Shown here piece by piece: positions 45,518-54,357 of a DNA stretch of 64,000 nucleotides. Source of the stretch: Pilimelia columellifera (GTDB lineage Bacteria > Actinomycetota > Actinomycetes > Mycobacteriales > Micromonosporaceae); assembly GCF_039532605.1 (NCBI RefSeq), contig NZ_BAAARY010000002.1:62001-126000 (forward strand), in the 5' to 3' direction. The notes under the pieces are model-generated. The model worked only from the letters and a program-made list of their open reading frames with translations. It ran no database searches and had not been told where the DNA came from. The translations under genes were made by a program, and so were the position numbers. Numbering within the stretch: the stretch's first letter is position 1; each line of letters begins with the position of its first letter.

Positions 45518-45538
45518 CCACCCGTCCTCGACGGGTGG
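45518..45538 (-). other. Hairpin before DUF503 gene
   Basis: CCACCCGTC, loop CTC, GACGGGTGG is a perfect nine-pair stem 16 bases upstream of the DUF503 start. It may stabilise the transcript or control ribosome access after the infB terminator. Confidence 0.4.
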
Positions 45539-45553
45539 AGGGAATGGGTAGGC

Positions 45554-45588
45554 GGATGGGCCGGGCGCCTGTGGCGTCCGGCCCATCC
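45554..45588 (-). terminator. Strong hairpin downstream of infB
   Basis: GGATGGGCCGGGCGCC, loop TGT, GGCGTCCGGCCCATCC forms a 16-pair stem with one G-U type mismatch, 24 bases after the infB stop. It is a likely intrinsic terminator or mRNA-stabilising element without a U-tract. Confidence 0.65.
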
Positions 45589-45611
45589 GTGGTGCTACCT
45601 GCTCGGCGTTG

Positions 45612-48600
45612 TCAGGCGCGCGGCTTCTCGCGCATCTCGAAGATCTCGATGACGTCGCCGACCTGAACATTGTTGTAGTTGCTCAGCGTCAGACCACACT
45701 CGAAGCCCTCACGGACCTCGGTCGCGTCGTCCTTGAACCGCTTGAGCGAGGAGATGGTGACGCTGTCCGCCACCACCACGCCGTCGCGGATGAGCCGGGC
45801 CTTGGCGTTGCGCCGCATGATGCCCGAACGGACCACACAACCGGCGATCGTGCCGACCTTGGACGAACGGAACACGTCCCGGACCTCGGCGCTGCCCAGC
45901 TCGGCCTCTTCGAACTCCGGCTTGAGCAGACCCTTGAGGGCCGCCTCGATCTCCTCCAGGGCCTGGTAGATGACCGTGTAGTACCGGATCTCCACACCCT
46001 CGCGCTCGGCCAGGGTCTCGATGCCCTTGCCCTGCGCCCGGACGTTGTAGCCGACGATGATCGCGTCCGAGGCCGACGCCAGCATGACGTTGCTCTCGGT
46101 GATCGCGCCGACGCCACGGTCGAGGATCTTGAGCTGGACCTCCTCGGGGATGTCGAGCTTGAACAGCGCGTCTTCAAGGGCCTCCACCGAACCGGAGACA
46201 TCGCCCTTGAGGATGAGCGTGAGCGAGCTCTTCTCCCCCTCCTTGATCTGGTCCATGAAGTTCTCGAGCGTCGCCCGACCGCGCGAGTTGGCGAAGCTCG
46301 CCGCGCGGCGGCGGGCCTGCCGCTGCTCGGCGATCTGCCGCACCGTGCGGTCGTCCGAGGCGGCCAGGAACGTGTCGCCAGCGCTGGGAACCGAGGTCAG
46401 GCCCAGGACCAGCACCGGACGCGACGGCCCGGCCTCCTTCACCTGGTTGCCGTGCTCGTCGAGCATCGCCCGGACGCGACCGTGCGCGCCGCCGGCGACG
46501 ATCGAGTCGCCGGCGCGGAGGGTGCCCTTCTGGACCAGGACCGTGGCGACAGCGCCCCGACCCTTGTCCAGGTGGGCCTCCACCGCGACGCCCTGAGCCG
46601 GCCCGTCGATCGGAGCGGTCAGCTCCAACGACGCGTCGGCGGTCAGCAGGACAGCCGACAGCAGCTCGTCGATGCCGATGCCGGGCTTGGCGGCGACGTT
46701 GACGAACATGGTGTCGCCGCCGTACTCCTCGGCGACCAGGCCGTACTCGGTGAGCTGCTGGCGCACCTTGTCCGGGTTGGCGCCTTCCTTGTCGATCTTG
46801 TTGACCGCGACGACGATCGGCACCTCAGCCGCCTTGGCGTGGTTCAACGCCTCGATGGTCTGCGGCATGACGCCGTCGTCGGCGGCGACGACCAGGATCA
46901 CGATGTCGGTGACCTGGGCGCCACGGGCCCGCATGGCGGTGAACGCCTCGTGACCCGGGGTGTCGATCAGGGTGACCGCGCGCTCCTGGCCGTCGTGCTC
47001 GAAGTGCACCTGGTACGCGCCGATGTGCTGGGTGATGCCGCCGGCCTCGCCCGCGACGACGTCCGCCTTACGGATGGCGTCGAGGAGCTTGGTCTTACCG
47101 TGGTCGACGTGACCCATGACGGTCACGACCGGCGCCCGGCTGACCAGGCGAGTGACGTCGACATCGGCCTCGAGGTCGATGTTGAACTGAGCGAGCAGCT
47201 CACGGTCCTCGTCCTCGGGGCTGACGATCTGGACGTCGAAGCCCAGGTGCTCGCCGATGAGCAGCAGCGTGTCGTCAGAGCACGACTGCGTCGCCGTCAC
47301 CATCTCGCCCAGGTTGAACATCTCCTGGACGAGCGAGCCCGGATTGGCATTGATCTTGTCGGCGAAGTCCGACAGCGACGCGCCACGGGAGAGCCGGACG
47401 ACCTGGCCCTGACCCCGCGGGGCGCCCGACGACATCGTCGGGGCGGACAGGTTGTCGAACTCCTGCCTACGCTGCTTCTTGGACTTACGACCGCGGGTCG
47501 GCCGACCACCGGGACGACCGAAGGCGCCAGCGGCGCCGCCGCCACGGCCACGACCGCCGCCACCGGGACGACCACCGCCGCCACCGGGACCGCCAGGACG
47601 GTACCCGCCGCCGCCAGCGCCGGGAGCGCCAGCGCCGCCACCGGGACCGCCACGGAAGCCACCGCCGGCCCCGCCACCGGGACCACCACGGAAGCCACCG
47701 CCACCGCCACCGCCGGCGCCACCGGGACCGCCACGGAAGCCACCGCCGGCCCCGCCGGGACGACCGGCGCCGCCGCCGGGACCGCCCGGGCGACCGCCGC
47801 CGCCGGGGCCGCCGCCAGGACGGCCGGGGCGCTGCGACGGCATTGACGCCGGACTCGGCCGCGGCGGCATCGACGCCGGGCTGGGTCGCGGCGGCATGCC
47901 GGCCGGGTTGGGTCGAGGCATGTTCGAGGGCGACGGACGGCCGCCGGGCGGGGTGATGCCGAACGGGTTGTTGCCGCCGCTACGCGACGGCGGGCGACCG
48001 CCGGGCGCGGGACGACCCGGAGCGCCACCGGCGCCCGGGGCGCCGGGACGCGGCGAGGCAGCCGGGGAGCCTGGCCGCGGCGGCATCGCGCCGGGACCGG
48101 GACGCGGCGAGGAGGTCGTCGGCGTAGGGCTGACGGGGCCGTCGGCCTCGCGCTGCTTCGCCGCCTGCTGAGCGGCCTTGACGGCCGCCTCCTGCTCTTT
48201 CTTGAGCGCCGCCGCGCGAGCCTCCGCTGCGGCGACCTCGATGTCGTGGGCGCTCTTGCCGGCCGGCGCCGGCATGGGCGCGGCGGGCGCCGGAGCCTTC
48301 GGCGCCGCCGGAGCGGCGGGCCGCTTCGGCGGTCCTGGCTTGGGAGCAGCCGACTTCGGCGCCGCCGGCGTGGCGGCGACGGTCGGAGCTGCTGCCGGGG
48401 CGGCCGGGGTGGCCGGCGCCGCCGGCGCTGCGGGAGCGGCCGGGGCAGCTCCACCAGCGGCCTCGAACGCGGCGCGCAGGCGCCGGGCTACCGGGACCTC
48501 CACCGTGCTCGACGCAGATTTGACGAACTCGCCCATCTCCTTGAGCTTGGCGAGAACTGTCTTGCTTTCGACCCCGAGCTCTTTTGCCAGCTCGTGTACG

Positions 48601-48617
48601 CGGGCCTTACCTGCCAC
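45612..48617 (-). CDS. infB: Translation initiation factor IF-2
   Basis: A 1001-residue GTPase that brings initiator tRNA to the ribosome. An N-terminal IF2_N domain (VHELAKELGVESKTVLAKL) and an Ala/Pro-rich and then Gly/Arg-rich linker of about 400 residues precede the GTPase domain (GHVDHGKT near residue 500, DTPGHEAFTAMR, NKID), then domains II-IV. Glycine-rich repeats (GGGFRGGPGG) occur three times around residues 290-330, making the linker longer than usual. The GTG at 48617 is chosen because AGGAG lies six bases upstream. It follows ylxR by 91 bases in the order nusA-ylxR-infB. Confidence 0.97.
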   Translation of the reverse strand: MAGKARVHELAKELGVESKTVLAKLKEMGEFVKSASSTVEVPVARRLRAAFEAAGGAAPAAPAAPAAPATPAAPAAAPTVAATPAAPKSAAPKPGPPKRPAAPAAPKAPAPAAPMPAPAGKSAHDIEVAAAEARAAALKKEQEAAVKAAQQAAKQREADGPVSPTPTTSSPRPGPGAMPPRPGSPAASPRPGAPGAGGAPGRPAPGGRPPSRSGGNNPFGITPPGGRPSPSNMPRPNPAGMPPRPSPASMPPRPSPASMPSQRPGRPGGGPGGGGRPGGPGGGAGRPGGAGGGFRGGPGGAGGGGGGGFRGGPGGGAGGGFRGGPGGGAGAPGAGGGGYRPGGPGGGGGRPGGGGRGRGGGAAGAFGRPGGRPTRGRKSKKQRRQEFDNLSAPTMSSGAPRGQGQVVRLSRGASLSDFADKINANPGSLVQEMFNLGEMVTATQSCSDDTLLLIGEHLGFDVQIVSPEDEDRELLAQFNIDLEADVDVTRLVSRAPVVTVMGHVDHGKTKLLDAIRKADVVAGEAGGITQHIGAYQVHFEHDGQERAVTLIDTPGHEAFTAMRARGAQVTDIVILVVAADDGVMPQTIEALNHAKAAEVPIVVAVNKIDKEGANPDKVRQQLTEYGLVAEEYGGDTMFVNVAAKPGIGIDELLSAVLLTADASLELTAPIDGPAQGVAVEAHLDKGRGAVATVLVQKGTLRAGDSIVAGGAHGRVRAMLDEHGNQVKEAGPSRPVLVLGLTSVPSAGDTFLAASDDRTVRQIAEQRQARRRAASFANSRGRATLENFMDQIKEGEKSSLTLILKGDVSGSVEALEDALFKLDIPEEVQLKILDRGVGAITESNVMLASASDAIIVGYNVRAQGKGIETLAEREGVEIRYYTVIYQALEEIEAALKGLLKPEFEEAELGSAEVRDVFRSSKVGTIAGCVVRSGIMRRNAKARLIRDGVVVADSVTISSLKRFKDDATEVREGFECGLTLSNYNNVQVGDVIEIFEMREKPRA
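47638..47747. repeat. Three 29-base repeats inside the infB linker
   Basis: Near-identical 29-base units (CCACCGGGACCGCCACGG plus 11 bases) lie at 47638-47666, 47674-47702 and 47719-47747 and encode GGGFRGGPGG on the minus strand. They are in frame and probably expanded by slippage. Confidence 0.8.
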
Positions 48618-48708
48618 TGCACTCCTCACTCTGAGGTCGTGCGGACAGCCCGCATCGACCTCATAACTGCACTTGAAGCCCGATCATTGGTGCGACTTCA
48701 TCGTGTGC

Positions 48709-49101
48709 TCATGTCGGTCGTCCTACCTTGCTGTCGGGCGACGCCCCAGGGGCGGCGCCGTCGGTGGTCCCGCGCGGCACGGTGACCGCGCGGAGGTGCT
48801 CGGCGAGCGGACCGGCGTCAGGGACGCCAGGAACGCGCAACGCACGCCCGAAAGCGCGGCGGCGCTCCGCCAACGCGAAGCAGGCCAGATCGGGGTGAAG
48901 GTGCGCGCCCCGCCCTGACAGTCGTCGTAGCGGGTCGGGCTGGAGTGTCAACTCCGACCCGGCGCCGCGCACAACAACACGCAGAAGGTCTTGCATTGGT
49001 GTGCGTTGCCGACAGCCGACGCAGGTGCGTACCGGCCCGGCCTGTGTCGGAGCCCCCGGACTCTCGTCCGCGGCCGCTCCGGCACGACTACGCCTTGCCA
49101 A
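48709..49101 (-). CDS. YlxR-family RNA-binding protein (DUF448)
   Basis: A 130-residue protein of the YlxR/DUF448 family found between nusA and infB. The family core VRTCVGCRQRTPMQDLLRVV and GRGAHLHPDLACFALAERRRAF are clear, with flanking low-complexity tails. It is an RNA-binding nucleoid-associated protein in other bacteria. The only start in the frame is TTG at 49101, so the start is uncertain. It lies 189 bases downstream of nusA; that gap contains two TGACACGAAC repeats. Confidence 0.88.
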   Translation of the reverse strand: MARRSRAGAAADESPGAPTQAGPVRTCVGCRQRTPMQDLLRVVVRGAGSELTLQPDPLRRLSGRGAHLHPDLACFALAERRRAFGRALRVPGVPDAGPLAEHLRAVTVPRGTTDGAAPGASPDSKVGRPT

Positions 49102-49290
49102 AACCCACCCAACCTCGCTGGAAGCCCGTCGTCCGGGTCAGGGCGCCCACAGGAGCGGGGCGCCGGGCCCAGCGCGCAGGCCCGTGTTGGTGACACGAAC
49201 CGGCGCAGATGACACGAACGGTCTGCCTGGAGCGATCGTCGGGACGACACGCCACGAGTGCATACGCAACGTTTCCCCGGAAGTCTACCC

Positions 49291-50346
49291 CTACGTCGCG
49301 CGCCGCGCGCCGCCTGGCTCACCCTGGCTCGACTGACCGCCCGCGCCCGCCGGAGCGACTTCGGCCTGAGCCTGCTCGGCGTCGGACCGGATGTCGATCC
49401 GCCAGCCCGTCAGCCGCGCCGCCAGCCGGGCGTTCTGGCCCTCGCGGCCGATGGCCAACGAGAGCTGGTAGTCGGGGACGGTCACCCGGGCCGTACGCGT
49501 GGCGAGGTCGACGACCTCCACGTTGAGCGCCTTGGCCGGCGAGAGCGCATTGCCGACGAACTGGGCCGGGTCGTCGGACCAGTCGATGATGTCGATCTTC
49601 TCGCCGTGCAGCTCGCTCATCACCGCCCGAACGCGCTGCCCCATCGGGCCTATACAGGCGCCCTTGGCGTTGACGCCAGCCACCGTCGATCGCACTGCGA
49701 TCTTGGTGCGGTGACCAGCCTCACGGGCGATCGCCGCAATGTCGACAGTCCCGTCGGCGATCTCCGGAACCTCAAGCGCGAACAACCGCTTCACCAGGCT
49801 CGGGTGGGTCCGGGACACGGTGATCTGCGGCCCGCGCATCGTTCGCGCGACATTGACCACGACGGCCCGCACCCGCATCCCGTGCGGGTACTGCTCCCCC
49901 GGCACCTTCTCAGACTGCGGGAGCACCGCCTCGATCTTGCCGAGGTCGATGCTGACGATGCCCTTCTCCACCCGGGTCTCGTGAGCCTGGACGACGCCGG
50001 TGACCAGGTCGCCCTCCCGGCCGGCGTACTCGCCGAAGTGGGCCTCGTCGGTGGCCTCCCGTAACCGCTGGAGGATCACCTGCTTGGCGGTCATCGCCGC
50101 GATCCGCCCGAAGTCGTGCGGCGTGTCGTCGTACTCGCGGGCGACCGTGCCGTCCTCGGCCATCTCCTGGGCGTAGACCAGCGCGGCGCCAGACTTCCGG
50201 TCGATCTCGACCCGGGCGTGCGACTGGGCGCCCTCGGTGTGCCGGTAGGCCGTCAACAACGCGGTCTCGATGGCGTTCAGGATGGTGTCGAACGGGATCT
50301 CCCGCTCCCGCTCCAACGCCCGCAACGCGGCGAGGTCGATGTTCAC
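49291..50346 (-). CDS. nusA: Transcription termination/antitermination protein NusA
   Basis: A 351-residue NusA that binds RNA polymerase and nascent RNA. Visible are the N-terminal domain (LREREIPFDTILNAIE-type start, here EREREIPFDTILNAIETAL), an S1 domain with EGDLVTGVVQAH, and two KH domains (GVNAKGACIGPMGQRV and YQLSLAIGREGQNARLAARLTGWRID). There is no acidic C-terminal extension, as expected in actinobacteria. The GTG at 50346 overlaps the stop of rimP, so both are coupled. Confidence 0.96.
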   Translation of the reverse strand: MNIDLAALRALEREREIPFDTILNAIETALLTAYRHTEGAQSHARVEIDRKSGAALVYAQEMAEDGTVAREYDDTPHDFGRIAAMTAKQVILQRLREATDEAHFGEYAGREGDLVTGVVQAHETRVEKGIVSIDLGKIEAVLPQSEKVPGEQYPHGMRVRAVVVNVARTMRGPQITVSRTHPSLVKRLFALEVPEIADGTVDIAAIAREAGHRTKIAVRSTVAGVNAKGACIGPMGQRVRAVMSELHGEKIDIIDWSDDPAQFVGNALSPAKALNVEVVDLATRTARVTVPDYQLSLAIGREGQNARLAARLTGWRIDIRSDAEQAQAEVAPAGAGGQSSQGEPGGARRAT

Positions 50347-51017
50347 CTCTGGTCACTCTCCTCGTCCTCGTCCGGAGCGATCTCATCGAGATCGTCGTCC
50401 GTGACCTCGTCCAGTCGGTTGAACTCGATCTGCACCCGGCCCGGGCCGAGCCGCTCGTAGCCGAAGCTCTGCTCGTCGCCGTCGACGTCCAGGCAAACGC
50501 CCTCGTCATCGGCGGCGACGACCCGGCCGGTCAGGCGCCGCTCGGCATCCTCCGCCCGGACCTGCACCCGCACCAGTCGTCCGACGTTACGCCCCCAGTG
50601 CCGGGGCAGTCGCAGCGGGCGGTCCACTCCGGGCGAGCCCACCTCAAGGCTGTACTCGCCGTCGAAGAGCACACCGCCGGACTCCTCCGCCGCGTCCAAC
50701 GCCGCGGACACCGCCCGGGACACGACGGCGACCGCGTCGAGGGTGATTCCGCCGTCCGCGTCGATGGTCAGGCGCAGCAGGTGCCGGCGGCCGGCCCGGG
50801 ACATCGCCAGGTCCTCAAGGTCGTACCCGGCGGCCACGACGACCGGCTCCACGATCGCGCGGACGCGGTCGCGCCTGACGGCCTCGGGACTGCTGGCCCG
50901 GTTGGTCCGCACCCGGGCCGCGGCCTCGCCGCGTGGGGCGGCGGAGCGCCCCGGGGCAGCTCCGGAACGCCCGGCCCGGGCGCCTCCGGGACGTCCGGCG
51001 GATCGACCGCGTGACAT
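50343..51017 (-). CDS. rimP: Ribosome maturation factor RimP
   Basis: A 224-residue 30S assembly factor. Residues 1-60 are a basic, Ala/Arg/Gly-rich extension not present in most RimP proteins; the core starts near RDRVRAIVEPVVVAAGYDLED and includes YSLEVGSPGVDRPL and HWGRNVGRLVRV. The tail is acidic. The ATG at 51017 follows GGGGAGCACGC. rimP-nusA-ylxR-infB is a conserved actinobacterial operon, and the 357-base gap upstream should contain its promoter. Confidence 0.93.
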   Translation of the reverse strand: MSRGRSAGRPGGARAGRSGAAPGRSAAPRGEAAARVRTNRASSPEAVRRDRVRAIVEPVVVAAGYDLEDLAMSRAGRRHLLRLTIDADGGITLDAVAVVSRAVSAALDAAEESGGVLFDGEYSLEVGSPGVDRPLRLPRHWGRNVGRLVRVQVRAEDAERRLTGRVVAADDEGVCLDVDGDEQSFGYERLGPGRVQIEFNRLDEVTDDDLDEIAPDEDEESDQR

Positions 51018-51374
51018 CTGCGTGCTCCCCTCTCACGGTTGTCGCCGGCGCCACGGCGACGGGCGAACCGGAAGCGGTCCACTCACACGCTCCGTGAGCG
51101 TCCCAGCACGCCGCCGGCGCGATCGCGCACGGCAACTGCGCAGAGCGTAACGCGCGGGCCGAGTCGAGCGTCGGTAAGCCGCCCCGACTCGTCACGGGCG
51201 CATCGGCTACGGCCGGCGCCGGACCGCCGCGCCGCCGACGACGGCCGGGCGCCCGCCGGGCGGCGAGTCGCGACCCCGGCCCGGCGGCGACCATGGTGTT
51301 GACTGGTCCTGATGTGGAGAGATGACGATCACCGACGGGCGGGCCGGGACAACGACAGGGGCGTCAGGTCGGGC
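51018..51374. other. Intergenic region between rimP and a lipoprotein gene
   Basis: This 357-base gap separates two divergent transcripts. It contains TTGACT at 51299-51304 facing the lipoprotein gene, but no convincing -10 box at the right distance. It also contains GC-rich inverted sequences with no clear terminator. No gene is visible, in either strand, with normal third-position GC pattern. Confidence 0.4.
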
Positions 51375-51821
51375 ATGGACCGACAGCGGTTCACCAGACG
51401 GGCCGCGCTGGCCGCCGCTGCCGGCGCCGTTGTCGGGCTGAGCGGCTGCGGGCTCCTCGACGGCGAGCCCGAGCCGGATCCGGCGCAGGACCCGCTGCAC
51501 CCGCTGCTGGTGGAGACCACGGCGCTGGTAGCCAGCTACGACGCCGCGCTGGCGTCCAGGCCGTCGGCGCCGCTCACGGTGATCCGCGACACGCATGCCG
51601 AGCACGCCCGGGCGCTTGCCGAGCTGATCGGCGCGCCCGCGCCGTCACCCCGCCCCCCCGGCGCGCCGACGCCACCGCCGGGCACGGCCACCCTGCGCGC
51701 CGCCGAACGACGCGCCCAGGACTCCGCCGCCACCGCGTGTCTGGCCGCGCCGGCGTCACGGGCCACCCTGCTCGGCGAGATCGCCGCCGCCCGGGCCAGC
51801 CACGGCGGGGCGCTCCGGTGA
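51375..51821 (+). CDS. Putative lipoprotein with twin-arginine-like signal
   Basis: A 148-residue protein with a basic start (RFTRRAALA), a hydrophobic Ala/Gly stretch and a lipobox LSGC, with Cys25 as the lipidated residue, so it should be exported and anchored. The mature part is Pro/Ala-rich with a helix rich in Ala/Glu (TLRAAERRAQDSAATA). The RR pair suggests possible Tat export. No function is known. Its stop overlaps the GTG of the next gene, as for the pair near rimP in mycobacteria (Rv2843-Rv2844). Confidence 0.75.
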   Translation: MDRQRFTRRAALAAAAGAVVGLSGCGLLDGEPEPDPAQDPLHPLLVETTALVASYDAALASRPSAPLTVIRDTHAEHARALAELIGAPAPSPRPPGAPTPPPGTATLRAAERRAQDSAATACLAAPASRATLLGEIAAARASHGGALR

Positions 51822-52249
51822 CCGACCGCGACGAACGGCTGACCGCCGCGCTGGCGGGCGTCAACGCGGCGATCTACGCGTATGGTCGGCTCGGCGTCCA
51901 GCTCACCGGCTCGGACGCCGCCGCCGCCCGAGCCGCCGAAGCCGCCCACCGCGACCAACGGGACGCGTTGCTGCTGGCCCTGGCCAGCACCGGCGCCACC
52001 CCGCCGCCGGTCGCCCCCGGGTACACGTTGCCGTTCCCCGTCACCGACCGGGCCAGCGCGCTGCGGCTGGCGCTGGACGTCGAGGAAAGAATGGCGACGC
52101 TGTGGCGGGCAGCGCTGGCGCCGACCGAACGGGCCGACCGAGGCGTCACGCTCAACGGGCTGACCGGGTGCGCCCGGCGGGCCACCGGCTGGCGGATCGC
52201 CAGCAAGGTCACCCCAGCCACCGTCCCCTACCCCGGCCGCCCCGCCTGA
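51818..52249 (+). CDS. DUF4439 ferritin-like protein
   Basis: A 143-residue helical protein of family DUF4439, a ferritin-like fold. Family features are ERLTAALAGVNAAIYAYGRLG at the start, AAEAAHRDQRDALLLALA in helix two and DVEERMATLWRAALA in helix three. No metal ligand set is certain. The GTG at 51818 overlaps the lipoprotein stop, so the two proteins are probably made together. It converges on the VIT-family gene (29-base gap). Confidence 0.85.
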   Translation: MTDRDERLTAALAGVNAAIYAYGRLGVQLTGSDAAAARAAEAAHRDQRDALLLALASTGATPPPVAPGYTLPFPVTDRASALRLALDVEERMATLWRAALAPTERADRGVTLNGLTGCARRATGWRIASKVTPATVPYPGRPA

Positions 52250-52278
52250 CCGACCTGAGACGCCTGACCGACAGGAGA

Positions 52279-53010
52279 TCAGGAGACGGCGTCCACCCCG
52301 ATGAGGACGCCGATGCCGTAGGTGGCGGCCGCGGCCGCCCCGCCCAACGCCAGCTGTCGCAGCCCGCTGCGCCACCACGGCCGACGGGTGAATCTGGCGA
52401 CAACCGCCCCCGCCGCGAACAGCCCGATGCCGCCGACGCCCAACGCCAGCGGCAACGAGGGGAACCCCACCAGGTACGGCAGCAGCGGCACCAACGCGCC
52501 CACGCAGAAGCACAGGAACGACGAGATCGCCGCCGTCCACGGGCTCGGGTGGTCCTCGGCGTCGACGCCCATCTCCTCCCGGACATGAACCCGCAACGCC
52601 TCCTCCGGGTGCTCCTTGAGGACGGTGGCCATCTGGTGGGCGGCCTCGGCCGGCAGGCCCCGGGCGATCCAGATCCGGGCCAGCTCCTCGGCCTCAGCTT
52701 CGGGGTGCCGTTGCAGCTCACGGCGCTCCCGTGCCACCTCCGCGGCGATCTGCTCGTTCTGCGCCTGGACGCTGGTGAACTCCCCCAGGCCCATCGAAAT
52801 GGCCCCGGCCACCAGGCCGGCCACCCCGGTGAGCACGAGGGTGCGGTCGCTGACGCCACCGCCGCCGACCCCAGCGATGAGGGCGATGTTGGTCACCAGT
52901 CCGTCCATGGCGCCGAAGGTGGCGGCGCGCAACCAGCCGCCGCTGACGTCGGCATGATGGTCCTGGTGGTGCGCGGCCGGGAGGGCCGCCGGCCTACGGT
53001 CGCCGGTCAC
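52279..53010 (-). CDS. VIT1/CCC1-family metal transporter
   Basis: A 243-residue membrane protein of the VIT1/CCC1 iron/manganese transporter family. It has five helices; the family motif FGAMDGLVTNIALIAGV is in helix 1 and MGLGEFTSVQAQNEQ in helix 2, followed by a hydrophilic metal-binding loop (VARERRELQRHPEAEAEELARIW) rich in Glu, which matches the cytoplasmic metal-binding domain. The GTG at 53010 overlaps the map stop. Iron or manganese export is the expected role. Confidence 0.9.
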   Translation of the reverse strand: MTGDRRPAALPAAHHQDHHADVSGGWLRAATFGAMDGLVTNIALIAGVGGGGVSDRTLVLTGVAGLVAGAISMGLGEFTSVQAQNEQIAAEVARERRELQRHPEAEAEELARIWIARGLPAEAAHQMATVLKEHPEEALRVHVREEMGVDAEDHPSPWTAAISSFLCFCVGALVPLLPYLVGFPSLPLALGVGGIGLFAAGAVVARFTRRPWWRSGLRQLALGGAAAAATYGIGVLIGVDAVS

Positions 53011-53882
53011 GGCAGGGTGAGGATCTCGTGGCCGTCGTCAGTCACCACGATGGTGTGCTCGAACTGGGCGGTCCAACGGCCGTCCGCCGTGACGACCGTC
53101 CAACCGTCGTCCCAGAGGTGGTAATCGTGCGTCCCCAGCGTGATCATCGGCTCAATGGTGAAGGTCATCCCCGGCTCCATCACCACGTCGAGCTGCGGGT
53201 TGTCGTAGTGCGGCACGTACAGGCCGCTGTGGAACGCCTCGCCGATGCCGTGCCCGGTGAAGTCACGCACCACCCCGTAGCCGAAGCGACGGGCGTACGA
53301 CTCGATCACCCGCCCCACAGCGTTGAGCGCACGGCCCGGGGCGACGGCGCGGATGCCGCGCATCATCGCCTCCTCGGTGCGCTCCACCAGCAGACGGGCC
53401 TCCTCGCTGACGTCTCCGACGCAGAAGGTTGCGTCGGTGTCGCCGTGCACGCCCCCGATGAACGCGGTGACATCGACGTTGACGATGTCACCGTCCTCCA
53501 GAATGGTCGAGTCGGGGATGCCGTGGCAGATGACCTCATTGAGCGAGGTGCAACACGCCTTGGGGAACGGCGCGCAGCGACCGCTGGACCCCGGGTACCC
53601 GAGCGTGGACGGGTAGGCCCCGTGGTCGCAGAGGAACTCGTGCACCACCCGGTCGATCTCGTCGGTGGCGACGCCGGGCTTGCAGTGCTCCCCCGCCAGC
53701 CGCACCGCCTGGGCGGCCAACCGGCTCGCCACCCGCATCTTCTCGATCGTCTCCGGCGTCTGCACGTCGGTGACGCCCCGCTGGGGGCGCTTCTTGCCGA
53801 CGTACTCCGGACGGACGATATGGGGGGGGACCGGCCGCATCGGCGACACGGACCCCGGCGTCACGGGCTTACGGTCAGTCAT
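53007..53882 (-). CDS. map: Methionine aminopeptidase, type I
   Basis: A 291-residue enzyme removing N-terminal methionine. The metal ligands are in VNVDVTAFIGGVHGDTDATF (two Asp), FTGHGIGEAFHSGLYVPHY (His) and MTFTIEPMI and QFEHTIVVT (two Glu). Residues 1-40 form an N-terminal extension (PVPPHIVRPEYVGKKRP) typical of mycobacterial MapB (Rv2861c). The ATG at 53882 is 66 bases from the -35 box of the conflict operon, so the two transcripts diverge from a shared 127-base region. Confidence 0.96.
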   Translation of the reverse strand: MTDRKPVTPGSVSPMRPVPPHIVRPEYVGKKRPQRGVTDVQTPETIEKMRVASRLAAQAVRLAGEHCKPGVATDEIDRVVHEFLCDHGAYPSTLGYPGSSGRCAPFPKACCTSLNEVICHGIPDSTILEDGDIVNVDVTAFIGGVHGDTDATFCVGDVSEEARLLVERTEEAMMRGIRAVAPGRALNAVGRVIESYARRFGYGVVRDFTGHGIGEAFHSGLYVPHYDNPQLDVVMEPGMTFTIEPMITLGTHDYHLWDDGWTVVTADGRWTAQFEHTIVVTDDGHEILTLP

Positions 53883-53947
53883 TGAGCCACCCTATCGCCG
53901 ACCGCCGACCGGGCCCGGCGGGGCCGCCGCCGTGGACCCGGACACCG

Positions 53948-53976
53948 GTGACATCCGGCGCGCTCTCGGATAAAGT
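53948..53976 (+). promoter_or_regulatory. Promoter of the EACC1-caspase-SIR2 operon
   Basis: GTGACA (53948-53953) and TAAAGT (53971-53976) are separated by exactly 17 bases, a good vegetative sigma promoter. The start of the first gene is 34 bases beyond the -10 box and has a GGGAGGA ribosome site (53997-54003). No repressor palindrome is obvious. Confidence 0.65.
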
Positions 53977-54009
53977 CGCCCGCACCCGGCCCCCGCGGGA
54001 GGACCTCTG

Positions 54010-54357
54010 ATGGACATCTACCTGCGCGTCGACGCCACCCCCGGCACCCTGCTGGAGCTGGCCCACTGGCTGGCACAGGACCACCAGCTGCCGCCGGAGA
54101 GCCGCGACCCCCGGCTCACCCCCGGCGCCGAGGCGCACATGGGCGCCACGCTCGACCTGCTCCAACTCGTCATCGGCAACGCGATCGCGCTCTCGGCGCT
54201 TCTGGTGTCCGTCGACAGGTGGCGGCGCTCGCGGCCGGACCGACCGACCGTGCGGGTCGTCGCCCGGCAGCCGGACGGCGCCACCGTCACGGTCGAGTCC
54301 GACGACCCGGAGGCGCTGGCCACGCTCGTCCGGGAGTGGGACGGCCGCTCCGGGTGA
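54010..54357 (+). CDS. EACC1-type effector-associated constant component
   Basis: A 115-residue protein matching the effector-associated constant component 1 (EACC1) pattern that accompanies caspase, TIR and other effectors in actinobacterial conflict systems. Residues 10-45 are helical/charged, followed by a Gly/Ala hydrophobic segment at 47-68 (ATLDLLQLVIGNAIALSALL), a basic WRRSRPDR turn and a C-terminal beta unit with VRVVARQPDGATVTV and DPEALATLVREW. The hydrophobic helix suggests membrane association. The ATG at 54010 follows GGGAGGA. Its stop overlaps the caspase gene start (TGATG), so it is the first gene of a coupled operon. The assignment rests on recall of the family pattern and was not searched. 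Confidence 0.75.
   Translation: MDIYLRVDATPGTLLELAHWLAQDHQLPPESRDPRLTPGAEAHMGATLDLLQLVIGNAIALSALLVSVDRWRRSRPDRPTVRVVARQPDGATVTVESDDPEALATLVREWDGRSG

Noticed and set aside
47560..47830. CRISPR-like regular repeats
   Set aside because: The repeats are in frame inside infB, encode glycine-rich units and lack unique spacers of constant size.
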